Shown in pieces: positions 7,836 to 17,346 of a stretch of DNA of 64,000 nucleotides (its first letter is position 1; every line of letters starts with the position of its first letter). The notes beneath the pieces are model-generated. The model was given only the letters and a program-made list of their open reading frames with translations, did no database searches and had not been told where the DNA came from. This DNA is from Chryseobacterium sp. JV274 (lineage in GTDB: Bacteria; Bacteroidota; Bacteroidia; Flavobacteriales; Weeksellaceae). Both the position numbers and the translations under genes were made by a program. The stretch spans positions 4,981,001-5,045,000 of the forward strand of contig NZ_LR824569.1 of assembly GCF_903969135.1 (NCBI RefSeq). The letters run 5' to 3'.

Positions 7836-10800
7836 ATGAAAAGTTTGAAATGTAGGATTACCATAGCAGCCTTATTTTTTACTGTAGCCACAGAAGCACA
7901 GGAGCTGGTTCAGAAAGTAACATTTTCTGTACCTGCCAACAGACCGTTGATTGAAGTTTTGGAGGAATTTGCCGGAAAAACAGGAATGAGACTGGCCTAT
8001 TCTAAAGTAGATATTAAAGAGCTGAAGGTAAAGGGAGTAAAATGTGAAAATACTTCTGTTAACAACTGTCTGAAGGATATTACCAATGGACTTCCTGTTG
8101 TGTATCGTCTGCATGGTGATCTTATTTCGATAAAATATGAAAATTCTAACATTTCGGTATTGGGAAACGGGCGTATTTCCGGTAAAATAGTGGATGAGGT
8201 AGGAAATCCCATTACCGGAGCTGAAATTACTATAGCCCGGAAAACTGTAGTAACAGATAATAACGGAGATTTTACGGTAGATCTTCCCTCGGGAACCTAT
8301 AACCTTACAATAAAAGCTCCAAAATACAATACGCTGAGAGTTGAAAAACTATCCGTCATCAATAAAGAAACAAGTTCCGTATCATTTGCCCTGAACAAAG
8401 CTTCCGATAAAATCACAGATATTAAAGAGGTCGTAATTACCGCCGCCCGTAAAGCAGATACACAGGCAGGGCTCCTTGCTCAACAGAAAAAAGCGGCACA
8501 GATGAGTGACGGTATTTCAGCAGAGCAGATTTCCAAAACACCGGACAGCGATGTAGGAGGAACTCTGAAAAGAGTAACGGGAATTACCACTATTGATAAT
8601 AAATATGTAGTCGTAAGATCTATGGGTGAACGATGGAATACAGCAGCCATGGACGGAATTAATCTCCCAAGTACGGAAGCTTATAATCAGAATTTCTCAT
8701 TTGACATCATTCCTACAGCCATGGTGGAAAGTGTAGTGGTGAGTAAGTCTGCAACACCCGATATGAACGCCAGCTTTGCAGGAGGTTATGTAGAAGTGAG
8801 AACCAAAGATATTCCCAATGAAAATTTTACAACCGTAACAATGGGAACTTCTTATAATGATCAGTCGGCATTTAAAGAATTCCTGACACGCAAGCGGGGA
8901 AAGTATGATTATTTTGGATATGATGACGGAAGCAGGGATTTCCCCAAAGGACTGGAAGCCATGAACTGGACGGATCCGAAATTTTTTGAACAGTCCAAAC
9001 AATTTACCAATGATAATTTTAGTACCTACAAAACCAGAGGTGACATGGGATCTAATATACAGCTGGCCCTGGGAAGAACTTACGCTCTGAGGAACAATAA
9101 TAAATGGGGATTTGCCGGAGCATTTGTCATCAGAAACGAACAGAATAAACTGGATATCGACCATACGGGAAGAGGAAACTGGCTGGATACAACAGGAATG
9201 CCGGATGCCAATGGGCAGATTCCGTTTTACAATTTCAAAAACAGCGGAGCTTCCTACAATTATAATTCTACGCTCGCTGGGATGTTGAATTTCGGGTTAC
9301 AGCTGGGAAAAAATAGAATTTCATTCCGTAATTCATATACCCATATTTTTGATAATACTTTGACAAGAGTTACAGGATGGAATGAATATTCAACCGGGAG
9401 CGGAATGGCTGCCAATGCTGAATTAGCCTATAATTATTTTTATAACGGAGTTATTCCCAATAATGATCCGGCTCAGATCAAAACATTAGACAGACCTTAT
9501 ACCGATAATACCAATTACCCGATTTTTCAGACCCTTTTGCAAAATAAGCTGGAAGGAAGTCATAAAATAGGAAATACAGAGATCAGTTGGTTTGGAGCTC
9601 GCACAGGAGTTTCTTCCGATACCAAAGATTATACACAGTATATCACCCGGTATGATTTTATCGGAAATGAAATTTTAGCCTTTCATAAGATCTATAATTC
9701 CGGAGCAGATTTCTACAGAGGATATATTGAAAACAGAGAAACAGACTACAACTATGGAGCTTCTGCGAAATGGGATATGGACGCAGGAAGCTTTAAAAAT
9801 ACTATTAAAACCGGATATGCCGGAGCTATAAAAAACAATACCAACCAACAGCAGAAGTTTTTCCTTCGTGTTGATGAAAACCGGGACGTTCCGAATAGCG
9901 AGAAGAACTATTTGACGATGTATGGTTCGCTTGCTGACTGGTTTAATGGCTCCCATTATGTTCCGGGTGGTATTGGTTGGGAAACCAGAGGACTTTATAA
10001 AAATGACAAATATGAAGGAGAAGTTAATCAGCATGCCGTATATGTTATGTTTGACAACCGTTGGAAGAAGTTAAGATTGGTATGGGGGCTTCGTGCAGAA
10101 TATTTTAAGTACAATATGATTTCTCAACAGCTGGATCCCTCAGATTCCAAGTATATCATGAGAACTGCGATAGAAGATAAACCATGGCAATGGATGCCTT
10201 CTGTGAATTTCACATACAGTCCTACCAATAAAATCAACCTGAGACTTGCTTATAATAAATCAGTAATACGCCCTCAGTTTAATGAAAGAACAGGGCTTCC
10301 ATATTTTGATCCAATCGCCAATGGGTTAATTTACAATACAGAAATGAGTTCTTCAGTCATTAATAATTATGATTTCAAATTTGAATGGTTTCCGGGGCTG
10401 GGCGAGATATTTTCTGCAGGATTGTATTACAAAAATATAGACAGGCCAATTGAACGTGAAGGGCATATTTCCAGTGAAGGGAATCTTTTCTTATACAACG
10501 GAAATTCAAAAAATGCAAAGCTGATAGGAGTGGAAGCCGAAGTAAGAAAAAGTTTAGGCTTTATTGCGGACGGAACTTTTCTGGAAAAGCTTTTCATAAG
10601 CGGAAACTTTACCTATAACCATACGAAAGTAGTGGCCTTTAAAGACCTGTATAAAACAGGTGATAATGATGAAACGTATGAAGTGAAACGACCGCTTTAC
10701 GGACAGACTCCTTATGCCTACAACCTTGGATTGGTCTATGATGGAAGCCGTTTGGGACTAAGCTTTTTGTATAACGCGAAAGGAGATCAGTACATCACGG

Positions 10801-11123
10801 TAGGATATGCTTACAAAGGAGAGGAAATACAGCGTCCTTATGCTGTAGCCGATGCACAGCTTTCTTATAAATTCCTTCGTAACAGAAACTTTGAAGTGAA
10901 ATTTAATGTAAGAAACCTCTTCAACAGGGTGAAGGAATATTATAACAACTTCAATTCTTATCTCGCTGCCAAAAATGGAGGAGGAAGTAACGTTGGTACA
11001 GAAAGAGAAGCATGGGATCTTCTTCCGGGAGCAACAGATAAGTATGATAAAAATATTGATAAGATCATGTTTCGGGCGTACAGCGGAAGAATGTTCAGCC
11101 TAAGTGTGAATTATACTTTTTAA
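7836..11123 (+). CDS. TonB-dependent outer-membrane receptor with STN signalling domain
   Basis: A 1095-residue protein. It has a signal peptide (cleavage near ATEAQ), an STN domain (about 25-105) for signalling to FecR, a carboxypeptidase-regulatory-like beta-sandwich (GRISGKIVDEVGNPITGAEI, about 118-185), a plug (TPDSDVGGTLKRVTGITTI; VRSMGERWNTAAMDGI) and a long beta-barrel ending in the outer-membrane signature SLSVNYTF. It imports an unidentified substrate with TonB energy and signals its presence through FecR to the sigma factor. The following genes encode surface or secreted proteins that may capture or process the substrate. Confidence 0.93.
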   Translation: MKSLKCRITIAALFFTVATEAQELVQKVTFSVPANRPLIEVLEEFAGKTGMRLAYSKVDIKELKVKGVKCENTSVNNCLKDITNGLPVVYRLHGDLISIKYENSNISVLGNGRISGKIVDEVGNPITGAEITIARKTVVTDNNGDFTVDLPSGTYNLTIKAPKYNTLRVEKLSVINKETSSVSFALNKASDKITDIKEVVITAARKADTQAGLLAQQKKAAQMSDGISAEQISKTPDSDVGGTLKRVTGITTIDNKYVVVRSMGERWNTAAMDGINLPSTEAYNQNFSFDIIPTAMVESVVVSKSATPDMNASFAGGYVEVRTKDIPNENFTTVTMGTSYNDQSAFKEFLTRKRGKYDYFGYDDGSRDFPKGLEAMNWTDPKFFEQSKQFTNDNFSTYKTRGDMGSNIQLALGRTYALRNNNKWGFAGAFVIRNEQNKLDIDHTGRGNWLDTTGMPDANGQIPFYNFKNSGASYNYNSTLAGMLNFGLQLGKNRISFRNSYTHIFDNTLTRVTGWNEYSTGSGMAANAELAYNYFYNGVIPNNDPAQIKTLDRPYTDNTNYPIFQTLLQNKLEGSHKIGNTEISWFGARTGVSSDTKDYTQYITRYDFIGNEILAFHKIYNSGADFYRGYIENRETDYNYGASAKWDMDAGSFKNTIKTGYAGAIKNNTNQQQKFFLRVDENRDVPNSEKNYLTMYGSLADWFNGSHYVPGGIGWETRGLYKNDKYEGEVNQHAVYVMFDNRWKKLRLVWGLRAEYFKYNMISQQLDPSDSKYIMRTAIEDKPWQWMPSVNFTYSPTNKINLRLAYNKSVIRPQFNERTGLPYFDPIANGLIYNTEMSSSVINNYDFKFEWFPGLGEIFSAGLYYKNIDRPIEREGHISSEGNLFLYNGNSKNAKLIGVEAEVRKSLGFIADGTFLEKLFISGNFTYNHTKVVAFKDLYKTGDNDETYEVKRPLYGQTPYAYNLGLVYDGSRLGLSFLYNAKGDQYITVGYAYKGEEIQRPYAVADAQLSYKFLRNRNFEVKFNVRNLFNRVKEYYNNFNSYLAAKNGGGSNVGTEREAWDLLPGATDKYDKNIDKIMFRAYSGRMFSLSVNYTF

Positions 11124-11431
11124 AAAGAAGACACCAAATATATAATATAAAAGAGCTCAGGATAGCACCGTACAGGTTTCGGTAACCTGATCAAAGACTG
11201 GAAGAATACTGATGAAGCGCACAGCAGTACCGGTTCAGAAAAAAACCGAGCGTTAATGGCTTTTCCCAGGTATTAACGGTTTCTATGGGAACTTCCCCAA
11301 TGCAGCTCCTCCTGCAGTGACGGATGAATTCTAAAAACCAAATCGAAGGAATAGAGAGGCAGATATTCCTGAATATTAAAAAACTGATCTGGTATAAAAT
11401 AACACGACCGGATTTATTAAAAATTATAACA
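11124..11431. other. 308-base gap with a possible decayed coding segment
   Basis: Between the receptor and the beta-helix lipoprotein no intact gene is present. The part from about 11147 to 11335 reads like protein in shifting plus-strand frames: QDSTVQVSVT, then GFGNLIKDWKNTDEAHSSTG, then INGFYGNFPNAAPPAVTDEF ending in TAA. The pieces are broken by frame changes, which suggests the 3' remnant of a deleted gene of this locus. No terminator was recognised in it. Confidence 0.35.
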
Positions 11432-12724
11432 ATGAAAAGACTAACTCTAATTGCAGTGGCAGCATTATCTCTTACAGCTTGTCAAAACGATCAACTGGCG
11501 GATTCATCATCTCCATTCGAAATGAAATCTACTTCTGCTGAGTACCTTACAGCTTCGGCTCTTCCGGTAACCAGCGTAAGTGGTGCTATTACTACAAATA
11601 CTACATGGAGCGGTGTAGTTGAATTAGATGGAGTTGTAACCGTAAAAAATGGTGCTACATTAACAATCCAGCCGGGTACATTCATTAAAGCTAAACCAAA
11701 CACAAGCAATACTGCTACAGGAGTTTTGGTAATTGCTAAAACAGGAAAAATCAATGCAGCAGGTACTGAAGCACAGCCAATCATCTTCACAAGCTACAAA
11801 TTGCTGGACGGAAATGAAGATACAACTGCTGCTCCTGGTGATTTCGGAGGAGTTATCATATTAGGAGATGCTCCTACCAACACTCCTTTCACAAAAACAA
11901 TTGAAGGATTATCTGGTCCTGATTTCTATTACGGAGGTACTAATGCTTCTCACAACGGAGGAACATTGAAGTATGTACGTATTGAGTTTGCAGGATTCGA
12001 TCTTTTAGCTCCAAACTCAGGAAACGAAATCAACGGACTTACTTTAGGAGGAGTAGGAAACGGAACTACTCTAGATCATATTCAGGTATCTTTCGGAAAA
12101 GATGACTCTTTTGAATTCTTCGGTGGTACTGTAAACGCTTCAAACCTTGTTTCTTTCGCTGCGGATGATGATAACTTCGATTTTGATAACGGATATACAG
12201 GAACTATTACTTGTGCTCTTGCTTTGGCAGATTACAACTCTACACACAGTCTTAGCGGATCAAGCCCGGATTCTAACGGTATTGAGCTTGATAACAACGC
12301 AGACGGTTCTTCTACATCATTGTTGACTCACCCGGTTATCAACAACCTTACGATCGTTGGTTCTAAGAACTCTACTAAAGGTGCTTTGTATGAAAACGGT
12401 ATCCACATCAGAAGACACGGAAGATTAACATTAAATAACGCTGTGGTTACAGGTTACCCTGTGGGTATTAAAGTAGAAGGTACAGGTTCTGAACTTTCTT
12501 CAGCTTCAGCATACAACACAATCCAGATCCACGGATTTACTACTTCAGTTACAGGTACAGGAACAGCAGGAATCCCTGCATCTAACCTGGCGACTGGTAC
12601 TCCTGCATCTCTATGGGGTATGAGCCAGCCTTTCTTCAACGAAGGTGGTTGGAATGTATCTCCAAGAAACTGTGGAAACTTCCAGGGACTTTGGACAAAA
12701 TACAATTTCTCAATTGTAGAATAA
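11432..12724 (+). CDS. Beta-helix surface lipoprotein
   Basis: A 430-residue protein started at ATG 11432; the frame extends upstream to 11324, but the internal start gives a proper lipoprotein signal (LTLIAVAALSLTAC). The mature part has a dockerin-free parallel beta-helix character: repeated short strands (VVTVKNGATLTIQPGTFIKA; TLDHIQVSFGKDDSFEFFGG; FAADDDNFDFDNGYTG) rich in Gly, Asn and Asp turns. Similar proteins occur in Bacteroidota as exported lipoproteins of unknown function. Its position behind a FecA-type receptor suggests binding or processing of that receptor's substrate. Function is inferred. Confidence 0.7.
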   Translation: MKRLTLIAVAALSLTACQNDQLADSSSPFEMKSTSAEYLTASALPVTSVSGAITTNTTWSGVVELDGVVTVKNGATLTIQPGTFIKAKPNTSNTATGVLVIAKTGKINAAGTEAQPIIFTSYKLLDGNEDTTAAPGDFGGVIILGDAPTNTPFTKTIEGLSGPDFYYGGTNASHNGGTLKYVRIEFAGFDLLAPNSGNEINGLTLGGVGNGTTLDHIQVSFGKDDSFEFFGGTVNASNLVSFAADDDNFDFDNGYTGTITCALALADYNSTHSLSGSSPDSNGIELDNNADGSSTSLLTHPVINNLTIVGSKNSTKGALYENGIHIRRHGRLTLNNAVVTGYPVGIKVEGTGSELSSASAYNTIQIHGFTTSVTGTGTAGIPASNLATGTPASLWGMSQPFFNEGGWNVSPRNCGNFQGLWTKYNFSIVE

Positions 12725-12736
12725 TAAAAACTTTAA

Positions 12737-12776
12737 AAAAGCAGGGAACAGCACATGCTGATTCCTTGCTTTTACT
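12737..12776 (+). terminator. Rho-independent terminator after the beta-helix lipoprotein
   Basis: A 12-bp stem (aaaagcagggaa / ttccttgctttt, one G-T pair) encloses a second small stem (cagc / gctg), followed by a T-run. It lies 13 bases after the stop codon and before the T9SS gene, so it may attenuate rather than end the operon. Confidence 0.7.
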
Positions 12777-12800
12777 TCAAAAACCTTAATAATCAGCATT

Positions 12801-13724
12801 ATGAAAAAAATAATTTTATCATCTGTTCTGTTTTTATCTCACATGGCTGCAGCACAGTCTCTGGTATGGGGAAATTCTTTTGATACTCCTGCTGACCTTC
12901 AGGGATGGACTTTCCATGATTTGAACAACAATAGCAACGGATGGGTACAGGGGCAGAATATCTATCACAACGGAACATCCTTAGCATATGGAACTGCCGG
13001 CGTTCTTCGTCACTCTATCAGTTTGGTTCCAAGTGGAAGTGTTACAGGATTTGGGGCAGAAAATGACTGGATTATTTCTCCTCAGATTGATCTTACCAAT
13101 ACTGCAGGAACTGTTACTCTGGCTGCCTATATCGGGAGACAGAGATCTACTCATACTATTGTTGCCAGAGAACTTTTTATCTATGTAAGCACACCACAGA
13201 AAGAAGTTCCTACATTATCAGATTTTCAGGCAATGACCGTAGATGCAAGTGGAAATGATGTTCAGAGTATTTATAAAATACAGGTAGGTGACTCAGCCAA
13301 TCCCTTTCCGGCTGATCTTACCCAGTTTGTAGAATCCCTTGTAGATCTTTCTGCTTTTGCAGGGAAGAAAATCTATATCGGAATGTGGTCAAACAGAAAA
13401 GCAAGCGGAAATAATGTCCAGAATATCAATATTGATGAAATGGGAATCTACGCTACTTCATTTTTGGGAACTAAGGATGTAAAAAGAAACAAAATTGTAA
13501 CACAAATAGCAGAAAATCCGGTAAAAGAATCTCTACAGCTGCAGCTTAATCCGGCATTGAAAGAAAATATGACGGCGGTAAACATTTACAACGCAGCAGG
13601 ACAAAAAGTACTTACCGCTCAGTATTCTAAAGCGATCAATACAACAGGGCTTACATCTGGAGCTTATATAGCAGAAATTACAGATGGAAAGACTACGGAA
13701 AGGTTGAAGTTTATTAAAAAATAA
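12801..13724 (+). CDS. T9SS-sorted secreted protein with choice-of-anchor J domain
   Basis: A 307-residue secreted protein. It has a signal peptide (MKKIILSSVLFLSHMAAAQ), a cleaved-adhesin or choice-of-anchor-J jelly-roll domain (SFDTPADLQGWTFHDLNNNS; ENDWIISPQIDLTNTAG, about 25-215), and a C-terminal type A sorting domain of about 75 residues (NPVKESLQLQL; NIYNAAGQKVL; TTGLTSGAYIAEI; KFIKK) that directs export and anchoring by the type IX secretion system. The adhesin-like domain suggests binding of glycan or protein at the cell surface. It probably works with the neighbouring receptor and lipoproteins; ligand unknown. Confidence 0.85.
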   Translation: MKKIILSSVLFLSHMAAAQSLVWGNSFDTPADLQGWTFHDLNNNSNGWVQGQNIYHNGTSLAYGTAGVLRHSISLVPSGSVTGFGAENDWIISPQIDLTNTAGTVTLAAYIGRQRSTHTIVARELFIYVSTPQKEVPTLSDFQAMTVDASGNDVQSIYKIQVGDSANPFPADLTQFVESLVDLSAFAGKKIYIGMWSNRKASGNNVQNINIDEMGIYATSFLGTKDVKRNKIVTQIAENPVKESLQLQLNPALKENMTAVNIYNAAGQKVLTAQYSKAINTTGLTSGAYIAEITDGKTTERLKFIKK

Positions 13725-13839
13725 CCCTTCTTCTCTTAGAAACTGATTTTAGAAACACCATGAATTTTTAATATAAGATAATGGATAGTATTTGATAAAG
13801 ACTATCCAGAACATATCCAACTAGTTTTTTTATAATTAT

Positions 13840-13873
13840 ATATTGCCCTGCTCTCGGGTAGGGCAATATTTTT
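13840..13873 (+). terminator. Rho-independent terminator
   Basis: A perfect 10-bp stem (atattgccct / agggcaatat) with a 10-base loop is followed by a T-run. It lies between the T9SS gene and the next lipoprotein gene. Confidence 0.85.
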
Positions 13874-13902
13874 AAGTTTTACAATGAAATAATTGAAGAA
13901 AG

Positions 13903-14646
13903 ATGAACAGAATCTTTGCATTACTACTATTATTTACTGTACTGTTTTCATGCACAGACAACAACACGATGGAGTTGTATGATAAGGTACAGAAACCTGG
14001 AGAGGTTAACATCAAAGGATTTTCCAAGCCTGATGTCCTTCAGTTGAGGTTGAATGGAGCACCTGTATCCATTGACGGAAAAACGTCTTATACCAATAAA
14101 ATAGAAACGCAGCTTCAGTTTGTCCTGGATCAGGGTGAAACCAATAAGCTGTCTGTATATAATAATGAAACAGGTACCGAAATTGCAAAATACAATATTA
14201 CTTATGACAATATAAATGATTATAAAAACTTATACTTTTTCAATCTTCCGGGGATTTATCTGCAGACTTATGCGGTAAAACCTCAGGTTAATCTTGGAAA
14301 AGTAGGGTTTGAATTTATTTTCCCTAATCTTGGCGAATTTTCCGGAACCACCCTGAAAGATGTGAAAGGCGTTCTGAAAAGAGAAAATGGAGTGGTGCTG
14401 GCAGAATTTGACAACATTGGGAAAGACAATTTTACCGCAGTGAAAATCTATAGTTTTTTCAGTTCTGCAGCTCCGGTATACCTGGAATTGTACAAACCCG
14501 GAACTACGGTGCCTTATTCCGGATCTAAAATGATTCAGGTAAAATTGAAACAGCACACAGGGGCAAACATGATTGTTCTTCAGGAAAAAATGGAAAATGG
14601 AGAATGGGTGGTAAAAGGAGATATTGATGTCGCAGAATATCTGTAA
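13903..14646 (+). CDS. Uncharacterised lipoprotein
   Basis: A 247-residue lipoprotein with a signal peptide ending in a lipobox (LLLLFTVLFSC). The mature part begins with an acidic, Asn-rich linker and continues as a probable all-beta protein (VNIKGFSKPDVLQLRLNG; NKLSVYNNETGTEIAKYNIT). I recognise no domain. The S41 protease gene starts only 6 bases after its stop codon, so the two are translated from the same message and likely cooperate at the outer membrane. The preceding terminator means this pair may have its own promoter. Confidence 0.6.
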   Translation: MNRIFALLLLFTVLFSCTDNNTMELYDKVQKPGEVNIKGFSKPDVLQLRLNGAPVSIDGKTSYTNKIETQLQFVLDQGETNKLSVYNNETGTEIAKYNITYDNINDYKNLYFFNLPGIYLQTYAVKPQVNLGKVGFEFIFPNLGEFSGTTLKDVKGVLKRENGVVLAEFDNIGKDNFTAVKIYSFFSSAAPVYLELYKPGTTVPYSGSKMIQVKLKQHTGANMIVLQEKMENGEWVVKGDIDVAEYL

Positions 14647-14652
14647 TTGCGT

Positions 14653-15993
14653 ATGAAAAATTTTTTTAAACTTCAATGCATTGCCATCGCAGTCTTTCTC
14701 ATTTCGTGTACGAATAATAATGACGAAAGCGCACCTGTTTTTCCGGAAGGAAGTACAGAATCTGTGAATCTCTGGGTTCAGGACAGTATGAAACGGTACT
14801 ATTATTGGGCAGATCAGATGCCTGCAAAACCAGATTACCGCCTTCCCGTAAAAGATTTTTTTAAAAGTCTGCTTTCTTCCCAGGATCGGTTTTCTTTCAT
14901 GGTCAATACTGAAGATTCTTCTACCTATCCACGTTCCATAAGGAATATGTACGGTTTTGATTATACCGTTGCCAAGCTTGCCAATAACCAGGTTGTTACA
15001 ATCGTTAAGCTGGTTCTTCAAAATTCTCCGGCTTTCAATGCGGGGCTGGAACGGGGAATGATTATGACCAAAATCAATGGAAAAGTTATTACAGCAGCGA
15101 ATGCAGAATCAATGGCCGCATCTATTAAAGACCAGACCGTTGTAGACCTCACCGTAGGAAAATGGCAGAATGGAGCGGTTGCTGATGAAAAAAATATTAC
15201 AGTTTACTATGGCTTCTCTTTTGAACAGCCCATTTTATCTAAAGTTTTTGAGAAAAATGGTAAAAAAGCAGGATACCTGTATATCTACGATTTCCCAGAC
15301 GAAATGACACAAACTCTGAACCAGAAGTTTGCAGAATTTAAGGCTGCCGGAGTACAGGAACTCATTCTTGATCTCCGCTACAACTATGGAGGTTCGGTGT
15401 CCTCTGCCGCGGCTCTTTGCTCACTGATTCCTTCAGGGCTGTCGTCTGGTTCGCCATTCATTATTTTTAAAGGAAATAAAAACGGAGGAGAAGTAAAAAG
15501 AACATTTGCCCAGCAGATCGCTTATGATCCCAAAGCTCTTGATTTTACTACTTTACGTGCCAATGCATTGGGACTACAGAAAGTATTTATTCTCACATCC
15601 AACAGTACAGCATCTGCAGCAGAAATTGTCATCAACAATCTGAAGCCGTATATGCAGGTTATTCAGATCGGGGATACTACGCTGGGTAAAGATATGGCTG
15701 GATTTGTAGTGGAAGATAAGCGGAAACCGAGAAAAATTTCCTGGCAGATTCATCCGGTAATTTATAAAGTATTTAATGCCAGCGGAACCGGAGAATACAG
15801 CAATGGAATTTCTCCACAGGTCATGATCAACGAATATGCCGGGCTGCCACTATTACCGTTGGGCGATCCTAATGAAACTCTTATTTCTTCTGCCCTTAAC
15901 GGAGGCTATTTCAAATCTGCAGCTCAGGAAAAGACCGGAAGCGTAAAAATTCTATATCAGAGTAATGTACCTCCGGTGATGATGGAAAAATAG
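14653..15993 (+). CDS. S41-family peptidase lipoprotein (CtpA-like)
   Basis: A 446-residue lipoprotein (ATG 14653; lipobox AVFLISC). It contains an S41 N-terminal domain (VNLWVQDSMKRYYYWADQMP), a PDZ domain (VLQNSPAFNAGLERGMIMTK, about 120-190) and the peptidase core. The core has ELILDLRYNYGG and the serine segment TSNSTASAAEIVINNLKPY, then GKDMAGF. The expected activity is a tail-specific serine protease in the periplasm or at the cell surface, where the nucleophile is the serine of TASAAE. It is paired with the lipoprotein upstream. In the receptor locus it may degrade a peptide or protein substrate; that is inferred. Confidence 0.88.
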   Translation: MKNFFKLQCIAIAVFLISCTNNNDESAPVFPEGSTESVNLWVQDSMKRYYYWADQMPAKPDYRLPVKDFFKSLLSSQDRFSFMVNTEDSSTYPRSIRNMYGFDYTVAKLANNQVVTIVKLVLQNSPAFNAGLERGMIMTKINGKVITAANAESMAASIKDQTVVDLTVGKWQNGAVADEKNITVYYGFSFEQPILSKVFEKNGKKAGYLYIYDFPDEMTQTLNQKFAEFKAAGVQELILDLRYNYGGSVSSAAALCSLIPSGLSSGSPFIIFKGNKNGGEVKRTFAQQIAYDPKALDFTTLRANALGLQKVFILTSNSTASAAEIVINNLKPYMQVIQIGDTTLGKDMAGFVVEDKRKPRKISWQIHPVIYKVFNASGTGEYSNGISPQVMINEYAGLPLLPLGDPNETLISSALNGGYFKSAAQEKTGSVKILYQSNVPPVMMEK

Positions 15994-16073
15994 AATTTGG
16001 ATTGAAAAGACAAAGAAAGAAAATGAATGTCAATATTTTAAACCATTAAGAAGTTTGAAGAAATAAAGTATAG

Positions 16074-16098
16074 TTAAGATCAATCATTCTGATCTTAA
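16074..16098. repeat. Short inverted repeat in an intergenic region
   Basis: ttaagatca and tgatcttaa are perfect 9-bp arms with a 7-base loop. The surrounding sequence (ttaacaccttaatacaatcttaatggg) resembles dispersed intergenic sequence seen again near 20165. No T-run follows, so a terminator is less likely. The gap 15994-16266 holds no gene. Confidence 0.4.
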
Positions 16099-16266
16099 GT
16101 TAAAGCGAAGCTTGATCTTAATAATCTTAACACCTTAATACAATCTTAATGGGGCAAGAAAAATTAAAAGGTTTATTTAACTAATAAAAAATAATATATC
16201 GAATAGTAAAAGGATAAAATCTTTTGCCCTTTTACCTATTCAGGAACACCATAAAATCACAAAATC

Positions 16267-16536
16267 ATGCAGGGAATAGAACCGAAACTTCACATGAACC
16301 TGACCAGCCGTATTGAATATTACCGGCTGTTGATAGAAGCTGCAGAAGATCCTGAAAGCCAGCCTTCGGATGTAGCGACGCAGATTTCAGAGCTGGGTCA
16401 TCTGTATGAAGAATATCTGCTTAATAAAAAGAATCTGGAGAACAGCATCAAAAACTATCGGCAGTATCATAATGATTTACGGAAAAACCTTACCGTAAGA
16501 CTTCGGGAACTTAGAAGAAAAGCAAGACAGAAATAA
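16267..16536 (+). CDS. Small coiled-coil protein of unknown function
   Basis: An 89-residue, highly charged, helix-rich protein. The centre (ISELGHLYEEYLLNKKNLEN) has heptad-like leucine spacing suggesting a coiled coil, and the C-terminus is very basic (RLRELRRKARQK). There is no signal peptide, membrane span or known domain. It is followed 79 bases later by a sterol-desaturase-family gene. I do not recognise the family; the frame and codon use look genuine. Confidence 0.5.
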   Translation: MQGIEPKLHMNLTSRIEYYRLLIEAAEDPESQPSDVATQISELGHLYEEYLLNKKNLENSIKNYRQYHNDLRKNLTVRLRELRRKARQK

Positions 16537-16615
16537 TACCTGAAATTTACTTTATCAGCTGATTTTACAATGAAATTCTTACCTTTATGACATCAAGCTG
16601 AAGGATGACAGGTTT

Positions 16616-17338
16616 ATGAATTTTAATCACACAGAACTTTCCGGTTATTTGCATCTATTATGGCAGTTTTCCTGGCCGCAGTGGATCATATTCAGCCTTA
16701 TCATTAACGGTTTTCTGTACCTGTTTTCTATAGGATTATATGTTTTCATTGAAAAGACTTGCCGTAAAAGTCAGCTGCAGGAAAAAAACCATCCCGTCAC
16801 AAGATCCGACTTCTATCTCAGTCTCTTTACCATAATCTGTAACAGTTTTGTTATGCTGCTGGGAGTTTTCTTATGGAAAAACGGATGGATTGTACTTGGA
16901 GAAACTCAATCGGTAGTCAGGATCATAGCAGAAGTTGCAGCTTTGCTTCTTTTGATGGATCTTCTGATGTATTTCTTTCATTATGGAGCCCATTTGCCTT
17001 TTATCTACAAAATACTGCATAGAAAACATCACGAGCATGTAAGTACCAATTTTCTGAGTCTTTTTGTTCTGCATCCTTTTGAAACAATTGGATTTGGATT
17101 GATGATGCTTGCTTTGCTTATTGGATATGATTTTTCTGTAATTTCTATTTCCATTTATCTTATGCTGAACCTTATCTGGGGAACCATAGGGCATCTGAAC
17201 AGAGAGTTTTTTCCGGCCTCATTTGACCGCTTGCTGGTAGGAACAACAAGATTTCATAATCAGCATCATTTGGATGAAAGCAAAAACTTTGGATTTTATA
17301 CTTCCATCTGGGACAGGGTATTTGGAACCTATAAGTAG
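16616..17338 (+). CDS. Sterol desaturase / fatty acid hydroxylase family protein
   Basis: A 240-residue integral membrane protein with about four spans. The di-iron histidine motifs of the fatty acid hydroxylase superfamily are visible: HYGAH (HX3H), HRKHHEH (HX2HH) around residue 140, and HNQHHLDE (HX2HH) near 220. The enzymes hydroxylate or desaturate a lipid using oxygen at the membrane. The substrate in flavobacteria may be a fatty acid, sphingolipid or carotenoid, and cannot be told from sequence. It is convergent with the MarR gene, only 8 bases apart. Confidence 0.85.
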   Translation: MNFNHTELSGYLHLLWQFSWPQWIIFSLIINGFLYLFSIGLYVFIEKTCRKSQLQEKNHPVTRSDFYLSLFTIICNSFVMLLGVFLWKNGWIVLGETQSVVRIIAEVAALLLLMDLLMYFFHYGAHLPFIYKILHRKHHEHVSTNFLSLFVLHPFETIGFGLMMLALLIGYDFSVISISIYLMLNLIWGTIGHLNREFFPASFDRLLVGTTRFHNQHHLDESKNFGFYTSIWDRVFGTYK

Positions 17339-17346
17339 GAAAAGTA

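Noticed and set aside
11324..11431. N-terminal extension of the beta-helix lipoprotein frame
   Set aside because: The extension (MNSKNQIEGIERQ...) places a lipoprotein signal inside the protein. The internal ATG at 11432 gives a proper signal and lipobox.
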